Shown: piece by piece, positions 30,587 through 41,056 of the stretch
Numbering within the stretch: the stretch's first letter is position 1
How the letters are laid out: every line of letters starts with the position of its first letter
Source: Akkermansia muciniphila
Lineage (GTDB): Bacteria; Verrucomicrobiota; Verrucomicrobiia; Limisphaerales; SIBE01
Assembly: GCA_945861765.1 (NCBI GenBank)
Contig: CAMAWP010000003.1
Coordinates: forward strand, 1-64,000
Reading direction: 5' to 3'
Length of the DNA: 64,000 nt
The notes under the pieces: generated by a model
What the model was told of the DNA's origin: nothing
The model's input: the letters and a program-made list of their open reading frames with translations, nothing else
The model's database searches: none
Translations under genes and position numbers: made by a program

Positions 30587-33118
30587 ATGACAAATTCACA
30601 TTCAGGCTCCGCTGCTGCCAGCGAGTCTCGCGTACTGACCCGGACTTCGTTGAGGAGGCTATTCGTCCTATTCTTCTCCTCCGGTGCGTTGGCATTGATC
30701 TACGAGGTAATTTGGCAAAGGCAATTCGCGTTGGTGCTGGGCGGCGCCGCACCCGCCGCAGCGGCGGTGCTGGCGGCCTATTTCGCCGGTTTGGGCCTGG
30801 GTAGCTTCGCATTGGGCGCGGCTGCGGCAAGATGGCCTCGCCCACTCCGAGCCTATGCCGCTTTGGAGGCTTTGATCGCGGTGGGTGCGCTGCTAGTGGC
30901 ACCGCTCCTGAGCGGATTGGAACGACTCCACCCGTGGTTGTTCGAGCGGCTGAGTCAGCATCCGAGCCTGTTCTGTCTGGCCAAGGCCTTGCTGGCGTTT
31001 TTTCCGCTCGCGATGCCCACCTTTTGCATGGGTGGAACGTTGCCGGTGCTGGGCCGCCTTGTTGATGCCGGCCAACGCAGGCTTGGATGCAACGCCGGCT
31101 TGCTTTACGTCGCCAACACAGCTGGAGCAGCCGCTGGAGCGCTGTGCGTGCCGTTTTTCCTGCTGCCGGTTTTCGGGGTGACGGGCAGCACATGGCTCTG
31201 CGCGACTGGCAATCTGTTCGTAGCGCTGGCTGCTTGGCAAATGGATACTCATCTGGCGCGCGACGCCAACCCGCAGCCTCAAGCCTTAAGAACACACGAT
31301 GAAAAGAACAGGCTGTCATGGAAGAGTCCGGTCCTGGTATTGGCTTTGTTATCCGGCCTGGTCACTTTCATCCTGCAAGTGTTGTGGAACCGCGCCTTTG
31401 CTCAGGTTCACGAGAATTCGGTATATTCGTTTGCGGTCCTTGTATCCATTTTGATACTTGCTCTGGCGTTCGGGGCGCACTTGGCGCGCGTGGGATTGAA
31501 GCGAAGACTGGCACCGCATAAACTGATTGGCTGGGCCTGGGTACTCGGAGGAGCTGCTGTAATGGTCACTCCTTGGCTTTTTCTTCGACTAACCGATGGG
31601 CTGCGTTATCTGCCCTCGGATGGAGGCTGGAGCCGCTACGCTCTTCGAATTGTTGAAGTGGCGATGGCCGTGCTCCTGCTCCCTGTGATGTTCCTAGGAG
31701 TTGGTTTGCCGGTGATCATGGAACAGGCAGGTCAACAACAACGCGCCGACTCCAGCGTGATTCTTGGGCGGGTGCTCTCCGCAAACATCATCGGTTCCGT
31801 GATTGGCGCTTTGGCAGCCGGTTTTCTGTTGCCCCGTTGGATCGGGGTTTGGAGCAGTGTGCTGCTAACGGCCGCCCTGCTTGTCACTGCCGGGAGCTGG
31901 CAGCTTGTTTCAATGATGAACCACACGGTGAAAGCACTTTTGCGATTGGCGCTTCTGGCGGGCTTTTGCGCGAGCCTCTGGCCCATTTCAAAAGTTGAAT
32001 GGCCTCGAGTGCGAGTTGCGGAATCGGAAGGGGAGCGATTGGTGGCTGTCTCCGAAGGGACCTACGGCATCGTGGCTGTGGTCGAGCGCGCGAATTCACG
32101 GCGCCTAAAATTGAACAACTATTACGTCTTGGGCGGGACTGCCTCATCCGGAGATGAACGAATGCAGGCCCATGTGCCTCTCCTGCTGCATCCCTCGCCT
32201 CGAAGCGTAGCGGTCCTCGGCTTAGGCACGGGCATAACGGCGAGCGGAGCGTTGTTTCATCCCGTCGATCAAATCACAGCCGTGGAACTCGTCCCAGAGG
32301 TCGTCACCGCAGCTAGAGACCATTTCGCCGAGGCTAACGGCGCAGTGCTCGATAACAGAAAAACTCGAGTCGTTGCCGAAGACGCTCGGAGCTATTTGCG
32401 TGGAACGTCGGCGCGATTCGATGTGATTATCGGTGATCTCGTCGTGCCCTGGCGTCAGGGCGAGGGGGCATTGCTCACACTCGAACACTTCTCCGCGGCT
32501 CGGCAGGCATTGGCTCCGGGAGGCTTGTTTTGCCAATGGCTGCCCCTGTTTCAACTTTCGGAACCCGAGGTGCAGATACTCCTTCGAACTTTTCTGTCGA
32601 TCTTTCCTCGCGCTTTCGTTTGGCGCGGCGACTTTTCGCCGAACCAGCCCACCATCGCTCTGATTGGAAGCCTTGAGCCGTTCGAACTCAAACCGTCCGA
32701 CATTGAACGTCGCATTCGCGAACTGAGGCTGGATCCGCTCAATCCTCAGCTAGCGGAGACGCCAGCCTTCTGGATGCATTTCATCGGCGTCATTCACGCG
32801 CAGGATTTAGCCTCGAACGAAAATCGGATTAACCGGGAGGATCGCCCGTGGATTGAGTTGCTTGGTCCGATGCGGCACGGACGAGAATCTTTGTGTATTG
32901 GGCGGCGATTTCAGGCCTGGCTCAGCGAGTTGAAGCAGCAAACACGAGGCCGTTCTCCCAATTTGAACGCGACGGAAGCCGCGGGTTTCGAAGCGGGCGA
33001 TCTCATGCTGGAATTCACACTGTTATTATCCGAAGAAAATCAGACAACTGCCAACGAGGTTCAAGCACACTTACGAAGCCTTCTCCCCGTGCAGGCATTC
33101 AAGAAGATCTTTCCGTAG
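30587..33118 (+). CDS. Fused multi-TM / spermidine synthase-like protein
   Basis: N-terminal hydrophobic TM bundle (SGALALIYEVIWQRQFALVLG) and C-terminal SAM-binding region VAVLGLGTGITASGALFHPVDQITAVELVPEVV, VIIGDLVVPWRQGEGALLTLEHF. Confidence 0.82.
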   Translation: MTNSHSGSAAASESRVLTRTSLRRLFVLFFSSGALALIYEVIWQRQFALVLGGAAPAAAAVLAAYFAGLGLGSFALGAAAARWPRPLRAYAALEALIAVGALLVAPLLSGLERLHPWLFERLSQHPSLFCLAKALLAFFPLAMPTFCMGGTLPVLGRLVDAGQRRLGCNAGLLYVANTAGAAAGALCVPFFLLPVFGVTGSTWLCATGNLFVALAAWQMDTHLARDANPQPQALRTHDEKNRLSWKSPVLVLALLSGLVTFILQVLWNRAFAQVHENSVYSFAVLVSILILALAFGAHLARVGLKRRLAPHKLIGWAWVLGGAAVMVTPWLFLRLTDGLRYLPSDGGWSRYALRIVEVAMAVLLLPVMFLGVGLPVIMEQAGQQQRADSSVILGRVLSANIIGSVIGALAAGFLLPRWIGVWSSVLLTAALLVTAGSWQLVSMMNHTVKALLRLALLAGFCASLWPISKVEWPRVRVAESEGERLVAVSEGTYGIVAVVERANSRRLKLNNYYVLGGTASSGDERMQAHVPLLLHPSPRSVAVLGLGTGITASGALFHPVDQITAVELVPEVVTAARDHFAEANGAVLDNRKTRVVAEDARSYLRGTSARFDVIIGDLVVPWRQGEGALLTLEHFSAARQALAPGGLFCQWLPLFQLSEPEVQILLRTFLSIFPRAFVWRGDFSPNQPTIALIGSLEPFELKPSDIERRIRELRLDPLNPQLAETPAFWMHFIGVIHAQDLASNENRINREDRPWIELLGPMRHGRESLCIGRRFQAWLSELKQQTRGRSPNLNATEAAGFEAGDLMLEFTLLLSEENQTTANEVQAHLRSLLPVQAFKKIFP

Positions 33119-33363
33119 GCACCTTGAGAGGCGTGCGCCCGTGCTGCGTCGATGCGTTGGGTCGCGCAACGCCAATTTTGGAGTAAGAATGGACAGAATT
33201 CAAACGCTGCTTTCGGCATCTTCTTTCCAGTTAGGATTCGGTAATGAAACGCCGGGTTGAATACGTTTCGCTTCGTAAACTTGTCTGTTCACCCACAAAA
33301 AACACCATGTCGCCCCTTGCCTGTTTACGATCATGCTCTTTCTTGGCAAGGATACGGCTGAAA

Positions 33364-34545
33364 ATGACTACCAACCAAACCATCCCTTCCGTTTTTATGC
33401 GGCTCGCACGCGCGCTCTTGACTGTCAGTGTTTTGATCGGCGTCGTCGGATTCAAATCCGCTGCCCTCGGACAGGGCTGAGTGGTCGCACGCATAAGCTC
33501 GCCCAGTTTGGGTGCAGCCTCGTATCAAGAAAAGGGAGCGTGGACCGCCGCGGTGAGCCACCGTTGGCAATACTCGGACAAACATTTTGTCGGGGATGTC
33601 GAGCAGGTCTATCGCGAGAAAGAAGGGAGCCAGGTGATCAACGACATGAACGTTATTGATCTCTCCGTAAGCTATGCGGTGACCAAACGCATCAACCTAA
33701 CCCTCGCCGTCCCCTTTCAGTTCGCGACGCGCTCGCAGACGATTCGGGACACCAGGAGAGTGCCGGGGACAGGAGCGAGCGGTCCATTCCTAAATCCCAG
33801 TCCGTTTCCCGGCCCAGACGGTCGAGTCAACGGCGCGGTTTTTGATCGCTTTGAAACCTCTGCGGGCGGTTTAAGTGACATCAAATTGCTGGCCACGAGT
33901 TGGTTGTTTGATCCCGAGACACACAAGAATCAGAACATTTCGGTGGGATTAGGGATGCTGTTCCCCACCGGCGAAAAGGATCACAAGGGTGTCTTTGAGC
34001 AGTTTAATACCAATTCACCGGGCTTTATTGCCACGACGGAACAAAATGTGGACAATTCGATTCAACCAGGCTCCGGCGCTTGGGGCATCATATTCGACGT
34101 CTCCGCCTTCAAGGAGATATTCAAGAATTTCAATCTTTTCGCGGCGGGCACTTACGTCGCCACTCCCGAGAGGGACGCTGGCGTGATATCAGGAAGCCTA
34201 ACCGCCGCCAATCCCACGATTTGGTCTGTTAACGATTCCTATCTCGCCCGGGCAGGATTTGGCTATGCGTTTTTGCCGAAATATGGACTTACATTTACGT
34301 TGAGCGGGCGCTTGGAAGGTGCCCCGGTCCACGACCTCATCGGCAGCAGTGAAGGCCGACGACGACCTGGTTATGCCGTATCCATCGAGCCTGGAATAGT
34401 GTTTACCAAGAATCGTTGGTTCGCCTCCTTCAGCACTCCCGTAGCGCTGTATCGCAACCGGACACAAAGTGCTGTGGAGACCACTGGCGGGGACGCGGCA
34501 TTTGCGGATTTCATGACTTTATTCAGCGCCGGGCGCAGTTTTTAG
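33364..34545 (+). pseudogene. Outer-membrane beta-barrel (transporter-like) protein, reading frame interrupted by TGA at 33478-33480 just after the signal peptide
   Basis: ORF 33244-33480 and ORF 33481-34545 are in the same frame: MTTNQTIPSVFMRLARALLTVSVLIGVVGFKSAALGQG*VVARISSPSLGAASYQEKGAWTAAVSHRWQYSDKHFVGD... Confidence 0.6.
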
Positions 34546-34551
34546 CCAAGG

Positions 34552-35991
34552 CTAAGGTTTGACCGTGCTTCGGTTTCCACCCGGTTTTACGGCGAGTCCT
34601 TCACGGATGGCAGTTTCGACTTGCGCCGGAGGTTTTCCAGAGGCGCGATACGCTGCGGCTGTTCCGCTCACGTAGGCCGTCGATGCAGAAGTGCCACTAA
34701 TGAGGTAGGATTGACCGTTGTATTGCACGACGCTGAGTCCGGGCGCGATGACATCCACGAAGCTGCCGCGGTTCGCATAGGGAGCCAGATTTCCCTTTTT
34801 ATCGCCAGCTGTAACCGCCACCACTTCCGAATAAGCAGCCGGATAGATGGGCGCGGTTGAAGGTTCGTTGCCGGCGGCACCGAAGAAAAGCACTCCCGAT
34901 TTGTAGGATTCCTGAATGAGATTAGACAAGAGTTTGCTCTCTCCCGCGCCTCCCATGCTCAAGTTGATAATCGTGGCTCCCGCATTGATCGCGGTGTAAA
35001 TGCCTTTGGCGACGTCAAAAGTCGTTGTCTCCGTACTGGTGCCATAGACATCCACAGGCAGAATTCGCACGGTCGAACCGCCATTTTCTTGCGTGGCGAG
35101 CGAGAGGCCCTGGAGAATTGTTTCCGCCATTGAAGTTCCGTGGCTGAGTTGACCATCCATCTTAGGCGACTCACCAGCCACAGCAATGGACGGGAGGAGA
35201 AACTCGTTCATGCCAGGGGCGAGCGGCTGCACGGGCATATCGATCAATCCGACAATTACTTTGCTGGCATCGGTGCTCACCTTTGGTTTCAGGGAGAAGG
35301 GAGGAGGAGGACTGCTGAGCTGCAGTTTTTCAGTCCGCGTTGGAGAACCAACAGAATAGTTGGAATCGACATCGATAGAGTTTTTTTCCGTCGCCAAGGT
35401 TTCGCGGGCGGCATCAGCATCGGCTTCGTCCTTGAACTGTAGGCGATAACTATGCAGATCTTCGGCGCTCCCGATGACTTTGGCACCGAGTCGTCGCGCC
35501 AAGGCTTCGATACTTTCCTTTGATCCTGGTTTGAGAGTCACGATCAGTTCGTTGGGTATGGCTTTGTTGGCTGTCGATTTGCCTTTTGGTTCTTGAGCGA
35601 CCGGGATCAGTTGGGTCGCCTCTTGCAACGAAGTGCGATAAATGAAGAGTTTCGCCGGAGCATTTGTTTGAGTGAGCAACGCGAAATTCACGTCTCCAAG
35701 CAATCGGCGAAGGGCTTCGCTGGGTGAAAGATTTTTAAACTTAACGGAAACCACCCGGTCGGTCTCAGGCTCCAGATAAATTTCCCAACCTGTAGCAGCC
35801 GAAATCTTGCTCAGGACAGTCTTCAAGTCCCAAGATTCGATCTGGGCATCAACTTTACTTTGTTTTGCTTTCCAGACCAGCGAGTCAGCGTTCACCCATC
35901 CTGACATCGGCCCGCAAATCAAAAACGACCCTAACCCTAAGCCGAAGATTCCCAGTCGATTTCGCCATCGCGCTCTCATTGTGCTCAACAC
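34552..35991 (-). CDS. S8 (subtilisin-like) serine peptidase with N-terminal STN-like domain
   Basis: GLIDMPVQ (Asp), QLSHGTSMAETI (His), ISGTSASTAYVSGTAAAY (Ser); N-term LKTVLSKISAATGWEIYLEPETDRVVSVKFKNLSPSEALRRLLGDVNF. Confidence 0.82.
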   Translation of the reverse strand: MLSTMRARWRNRLGIFGLGLGSFLICGPMSGWVNADSLVWKAKQSKVDAQIESWDLKTVLSKISAATGWEIYLEPETDRVVSVKFKNLSPSEALRRLLGDVNFALLTQTNAPAKLFIYRTSLQEATQLIPVAQEPKGKSTANKAIPNELIVTLKPGSKESIEALARRLGAKVIGSAEDLHSYRLQFKDEADADAARETLATEKNSIDVDSNYSVGSPTRTEKLQLSSPPPPFSLKPKVSTDASKVIVGLIDMPVQPLAPGMNEFLLPSIAVAGESPKMDGQLSHGTSMAETILQGLSLATQENGGSTVRILPVDVYGTSTETTTFDVAKGIYTAINAGATIINLSMGGAGESKLLSNLIQESYKSGVLFFGAAGNEPSTAPIYPAAYSEVVAVTAGDKKGNLAPYANRGSFVDVIAPGLSVVQYNGQSYLISGTSASTAYVSGTAAAYRASGKPPAQVETAIREGLAVKPGGNRSTVKP

Positions 35992-36141
35992 TAGGATAGA
36001 ACCCTGGTACGGTCAAAACGTTGTGGTACAATTCCAAGTAATAAATCCACGGCGGAAAAAACAGTGGTTTGGTTGGAAGTGACTCCGAGTTTCAGCTTGC
36101 GATAAGGCAAGCCAATTTGTTACAACCACTCGCAAACACTT

Positions 36142-36897
36142 ATGGCAGCAATCGGTCGATTTCAAAAGGGCGACGAAATATTTCACGCAAAAGTTGTGGA
36201 TGGTGAGCTTTTTCGGTTGCAGGGCGATGTCTTTGGATCACCTTCTTACGAGAAGAAACCCATTCCACTCAAAGGGGTTAAGACCCTCATCCCGGTGACG
36301 CCTTCCAAGGTGATCGCCGTGGGACTGAACTATGCCGATCATGCCCGCGAGTCAGGCAAACCGCTTCCCAAGGAGCCACTTTTCTGGCTCAAAGCTCCGA
36401 CATCTCTGATTCCAGATGGTGGAAAAATCGATATTCCTTTTCTGTCGCATCGGACAGATTATGAGGCGGAACTGGCGATTGTGATAGGGCGCCGGATGCG
36501 AAATGTGACGTCAGCAGCGGCGGCTCGTTACATCTTTGGATATACGGCTGCGGAGGATATCAGCGACCGGACCATTCAGAACTCGGAAAGCCAATTTGCT
36601 CGGTGCAAGTCTTTTGACACGTTCACTCCGCTGGGACCGTACGTGGAGACGAAGATAGATCCGCATGATTTAACGATTCAGTTATTTCAGAATGGCCAGC
36701 TTCGGCAGAATTCGAATACCAGCCAGCTCATTTTCAATTGCTTCCAATTAGTGAGCTTTATTTCCGTGAACATGACGCTGTTGCCTGGGGATATCATTCT
36801 CACCGGAACGCCCAGCGGGGTAGGACCAATCGAACCGGGAGACCGGCTTGAAGTTCGGATTCAAGGTTTGTCACCTCTGGTGAATACCGTGAAATGA
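36142..36897 (+). CDS. Fumarylacetoacetate hydrolase family protein
   Basis: VIAVGLNYADHARESGKPLPKEPLFWLKAPTSLI, HRTDYEAELAIVIGRRMRNV, GDIILTGTPSGVGP. Confidence 0.93.
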   Translation: MAAIGRFQKGDEIFHAKVVDGELFRLQGDVFGSPSYEKKPIPLKGVKTLIPVTPSKVIAVGLNYADHARESGKPLPKEPLFWLKAPTSLIPDGGKIDIPFLSHRTDYEAELAIVIGRRMRNVTSAAAARYIFGYTAAEDISDRTIQNSESQFARCKSFDTFTPLGPYVETKIDPHDLTIQLFQNGQLRQNSNTSQLIFNCFQLVSFISVNMTLLPGDIILTGTPSGVGPIEPGDRLEVRIQGLSPLVNTVK

Positions 36898-37096
36898 CCA
36901 GAGCGGGCTCATTGCGAACGCCGAACTAGTTTCCTGTAGCCCAAGACCAAATGCTTCTCAGGCAACGCCGTCGTTCATAAGTTTGCCACGCTGGTTTCTC
37001 CATGTCCAGGATTGCTAACTCAAATCGCGACGCCCAAATAATCAACCCGGTGCTCGCGCCTATTACTCACTTCAAATTCATCCCATAAAGTCTCCC

Positions 37097-38809
37097 ATGC
37101 GTTGGACTCAAACCCTAATCCCGACACTGAAAGAAACGCCTGCCGATGCGGAGATACGCTCTCACCAATTATTGGTCCGGGCAGGATTGGTTCGTAAGGT
37201 CACCGCCGGCCTTTACACGCTCCTGCCGCTTGGCCTCCGAGTCGTGCGCAAAGTCGAAGCAATCATCCGCGAGGAAATGAATCGCGCAGGAGCGCTCGAG
37301 GTCTTGATGCCCGCGCTTCAACCGACCGAGATCTGGCAAAAGAGCGGCCGCTATGAATCCATGCGCGATGTTTTTTTCAAAGCACGGGATCGCGCTAAAA
37401 AAGAGTGGATTCTTGGTCCCACTCACGAAGAGGTGATCACGATGTTGGTCGCCGGTGAAATCAATTCCTATCGCCAGTTGCCAAAGAACTTTTATCAGAT
37501 TCAAATCAAATTTCGCGATGAAATCCGCCCTCGCTTTGGTCTGATGCGAGCCAAGGAATTCATCATGAAGGATGCCTACAGCTTCGATGCCTCGGACGAG
37601 GCGGCTCAGGTGAGTTACCAGAAAATGTACGATGCTTACGTGCAAATCTTTCAGCGCTGCGGACTCAAGGCAATGCCAGTGGAAGCCGATACGGGCGTCA
37701 TGGGAGGGAAATTCTCTCACGAATTCATGGTTCCTGCTGAAACCGGTGAAAGCGAAGTCGCTTACTGTGAGACTGGGCATTACGCCGCGAACGTTGAAAA
37801 GGCCATCAGCCAGCTTCCTCAAGTTTCAAATCCCAAATCGAACACCCCGAACCTCCCCGAGAAATTCCCCACCCCGGGCGTCGTTACTATCGAGGCTTTG
37901 ACCAAAGCGCCACACAATGTTCTGGCCGAGCAGCAAATTAAAACCCTGGTCTATTGTGTCGATAGCAAGCCGATCCTAATCCTATTGCGTGGAGACCATC
38001 AACTCAACGACGCCAAACTCACGGCCGCCGTCGGGACAGGTAATTTCCGCCCGGCTTCGGAGGAGGAAATAGTCGCCGCTTTGGGGGCGCATCCAGGAAG
38101 CCTCGGTGCCGTCGGCATCACAACGCTCCCGGTCTATGCCGATGAAATGCTGAGAGGCGGCGAGGGTATGACCACCGGAGCGAACGAGGATGGTTTTCAC
38201 TGGCGTTACGTTGCAATTGATCGAGACATTTCAGTGACAAAATGGGCTGACCTAAGGCTTGTCAAGGCGGGTGAACCTTGCTCGGTTTGCGGTCAGTCGT
38301 TGCAAATCCGCCGAGCCATCGAGGTCGGGCATGTTTTTAGGCTGGGCACAAAGTACAGCGAGGCGCTCGGAGCACTTTTCCTAGATGAGGCTGGGAAACA
38401 ACAGCCGGCTATCATGGGGTGTTACGGAATCGGTGTGACGCGCACGATGCAAGCTGTCATCGAACAATGCCAAGACAAGGATGGAATCATTTGGCCGATG
38501 TCCGTCGCTCCATTTACCGTCTGTCTGACTCCATTGAACATTACCGTTGGCCATCCTGTGATGATACTGGCCGAAAAACTTTACCAAGACTTAACCGCTC
38601 ACTCCGTCGATGTCATCTTGGATGATCGTGATGAGCGGCCGGGCGTAAAGTTCAAAGATTCCGAGCTGATCGGTTTTCCGGTTCGAATTGGTATTGGCGA
38701 AAAATCTCTCGCTCGAGGCGAGGTCGAGATTAAGGTTCGCGGCGGGTCGATGATTTTAGCAAAAGCGGAGGAAACGGTATCGAAGGTTTTGGAATTGCTC
38801 AAGCGATAG
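37097..38809 (+). CDS. proS: Prolyl-tRNA synthetase
   Basis: MRWTQTLIPTLKETPADAEIRSHQLLVRAGLVRKVTAGLYTLLPLGLRVVRKVEAIIREEMNRAGALEVLMPALQPTEIW; class II motifs. Confidence 0.97.
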   Translation: MRWTQTLIPTLKETPADAEIRSHQLLVRAGLVRKVTAGLYTLLPLGLRVVRKVEAIIREEMNRAGALEVLMPALQPTEIWQKSGRYESMRDVFFKARDRAKKEWILGPTHEEVITMLVAGEINSYRQLPKNFYQIQIKFRDEIRPRFGLMRAKEFIMKDAYSFDASDEAAQVSYQKMYDAYVQIFQRCGLKAMPVEADTGVMGGKFSHEFMVPAETGESEVAYCETGHYAANVEKAISQLPQVSNPKSNTPNLPEKFPTPGVVTIEALTKAPHNVLAEQQIKTLVYCVDSKPILILLRGDHQLNDAKLTAAVGTGNFRPASEEEIVAALGAHPGSLGAVGITTLPVYADEMLRGGEGMTTGANEDGFHWRYVAIDRDISVTKWADLRLVKAGEPCSVCGQSLQIRRAIEVGHVFRLGTKYSEALGALFLDEAGKQQPAIMGCYGIGVTRTMQAVIEQCQDKDGIIWPMSVAPFTVCLTPLNITVGHPVMILAEKLYQDLTAHSVDVILDDRDERPGVKFKDSELIGFPVRIGIGEKSLARGEVEIKVRGGSMILAKAEETVSKVLELLKR

Positions 38810-38944
38810 ATACGCGTCAGGGAACGCTGGTTCCGGTGTGCCGTCAAACGCACACTTCCGATTTCGCAGCAGGTGGTGAATAGGATTTGACACCGTTTGC
38901 CAACCGACATAGAAACCTTCCATTCCGCGCACCCACTAATTGCT

Positions 38945-39784
38945 ATGAAAATCTTTCAACAAACCGTTTTACGCCCGTCTCCGACCCGCCTTCGCTCCGG
39001 GGGATTTACCTTGATCGAATTGCTTGTCGTGATTGCGATCATCGCCATCCTCGCGGGGATGCTGTTGCCCGCCTTGGCCAAGTCCAAAACCAAAGCTCAA
39101 GGCATTTCCTGCATGAACAACCTCCGCCAGATGATGCTGGGATGGAAGCTCTATGCGGACGACTTCGATGACACGCTCCTCGCCGCGCTCGATATGTCCC
39201 CCAATCCCGCTCGGCGCGTCAGGTGGGTCACCGGCAATCTGGATTTTGGCACGGGTGCGAGCAATTGGAATGTGACGAACGACATTGCAAAGAGCCCGTT
39301 GATGCCCTACATCGGTAACAATTATTCCCTTTGGAAATGTCCGGCCGATAAAGCGACCGTCACTGTTGCTGGCAAGAAAATGCCTCGTGTCCGGAGTAAC
39401 TCGATGAGCCAGGTTTTTGATAACGGCGGTTGGCTGCCCGCGGGCCCGTGGCGGATTTATCAAAAATCAGGTGATATCATTATTCCTACGAAAACGTGGG
39501 TTCTGGGTGATGAGCATCCGGACAGCATTAACGACGCGGCGATGGCTGTGCAAATGCCGTTAGCCGGCGGCAAAACTGGCAACATCATAGATTTCCCTGC
39601 CAGCTACCACAACGGAGCCTGCGGATTCTCTTTTGCGGACGGTCATTCCGATATCCGCAAATGGATCGGTTCAAAGATTAAAGCGCCCGCAAAATATAAT
39701 GGATCTCTTGCTCTCAATGTTCCGTTCGGCGACTCCGAGAGAGACGTCATCTGGTGGGAAGACAATACCACGGTGGCAAAGTAG
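38945..39784 (+). CDS. Type II secretion-like prepilin with N-terminal cleavage/methylation motif
   Basis: [59 protein letters not shown]-terminal [16 protein letters not shown]. Confidence 0.92.
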   Translation: MKIFQQTVLRPSPTRLRSGGFTLIELLVVIAIIAILAGMLLPALAKSKTKAQGISCMNNLRQMMLGWKLYADDFDDTLLAALDMSPNPARRVRWVTGNLDFGTGASNWNVTNDIAKSPLMPYIGNNYSLWKCPADKATVTVAGKKMPRVRSNSMSQVFDNGGWLPAGPWRIYQKSGDIIIPTKTWVLGDEHPDSINDAAMAVQMPLAGGKTGNIIDFPASYHNGACGFSFADGHSDIRKWIGSKIKAPAKYNGSLALNVPFGDSERDVIWWEDNTTVAK

Positions 39785-39932
39785 TCATCTCTCCTCTTCT
39801 CGGGTGGTTTAACCTCGGTACAAAACATGTGCCTTTAAACGCACACGCGCTTTTGCCTCTCGAATGCAATAATCCTTTGACAAATTCCGAGAGAATTCAT
39901 AGAAGCGCATAGTTCCACTTATCCAAATTGCT

Positions 39933-40841
39933 ATGAGAAATAACAAACAACTTAACTCCTTTCGTCTGCCAACGAAAAATGTTCGCGCTGGCGGATTTAC
40001 GCTCATCGAACTTCTGGTCGTTATCGCGATCATTGCCATTCTTGCAGGGATGCTCTTACCCGCTCTGGCAAAAGCAAAAACAAAGGCACAAGGCATCTCC
40101 TGTATGAACAACGGCAAGCAGATGATGCTTGCCATGCATCTTTACGGTGGCGACTTCGACGATCTTCTTCCTCCAAACCCTGACGACGGCAACACGTCGG
40201 TGGGGAGAAACTGGTGCCCTGGCCAGTCTGGACGGGGTGGCGCGGAAGAATTTAATCCCGACATTCTTGATGATCCGACGAGATCGCTTTTAGTCCCTTA
40301 CGGTGTTAACCATAGTCTCTTCAAGTGCCCAGCGGATAAACGAACCGGAAAATATGGAGGGAAGGACCCGGCTCAGAAAGGGAAACTAGTCCCAGCCGCG
40401 CGGTCGTTTTCGATGAGTCAAAATGTTGGGACGAACCCCAACGGAGGAGCAAAAGTCGCCGTCGATGGTCCGTGGCTTGACGGCAGTCATGGTCATACTC
40501 TCGGTAAGACCTGGTACACCTATGGCAAGCTCTCTAACATTAACGACCCGGGCCCCGCTAACTTAATTGTGCTCCTTGATGAGGATGACAACAGCATTAA
40601 TGACGCTGGGTTTGCAATCATCGGGCCGAAGACTCCGTTTAATTATCAAATGATTGATTGGCCAGGCACTTACCACAATAATGCTTGCGGTTTCGCCTTC
40701 GCCGACGGGCACTCGGAAATTCACAAATTCAAAGATTACCGGTCCAAAGTTTATAAAGGAAATGTCAGAATCAGTAATCAGAAGGATAACCAAGATATCT
40801 TGTGGATGTCAGAGCACGGTTCAGCTCTGATCAAGAAGTAA
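39933..40841 (+). CDS. Type II secretion-like prepilin (paralog of upstream gene)
   Basis: [74 protein letters not shown]. Confidence 0.92.
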   Translation: MRNNKQLNSFRLPTKNVRAGGFTLIELLVVIAIIAILAGMLLPALAKAKTKAQGISCMNNGKQMMLAMHLYGGDFDDLLPPNPDDGNTSVGRNWCPGQSGRGGAEEFNPDILDDPTRSLLVPYGVNHSLFKCPADKRTGKYGGKDPAQKGKLVPAARSFSMSQNVGTNPNGGAKVAVDGPWLDGSHGHTLGKTWYTYGKLSNINDPGPANLIVLLDEDDNSINDAGFAIIGPKTPFNYQMIDWPGTYHNNACGFAFADGHSEIHKFKDYRSKVYKGNVRISNQKDNQDILWMSEHGSALIKK

Positions 40842-40872
40842 TTTAGACTGCACTTAACGAAAGTCTTTCATC

Positions 40873-40910
40873 TACCGCATCACTGTTCTCAGGTGATGCG
40901 GTATTTTATT
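40873..40910 (+). terminator. Rho-independent terminator downstream of tandem prepilins
   Basis: Perfect 11-bp stem taccgcatcac / gtgatgcggta (40873-40883, 40893-40903) followed by ttttattt. Confidence 0.85.
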
Positions 40911-41056
40911 TCTGCCGTCAGTTGGGCTCCTGGCCACCGCGCAAACGGTCTTGCTATCCCTCCTTCTCCGGCCTCGTCACGTTGAAGAGTTGCGTTCTCT
41001 TTTCTCTGCCCGATCTTTGCTTTCCAAATTCTCCGGCTTTGCGTTAGCTACACGTC

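Noticed and set aside
30402-31319. 305-aa minus-strand ORF opposite the spermidine-synthase-like gene
   Set aside because: Arg/Pro-rich shadow ORF; plus-strand frame has clear TM and SAM-binding motifs
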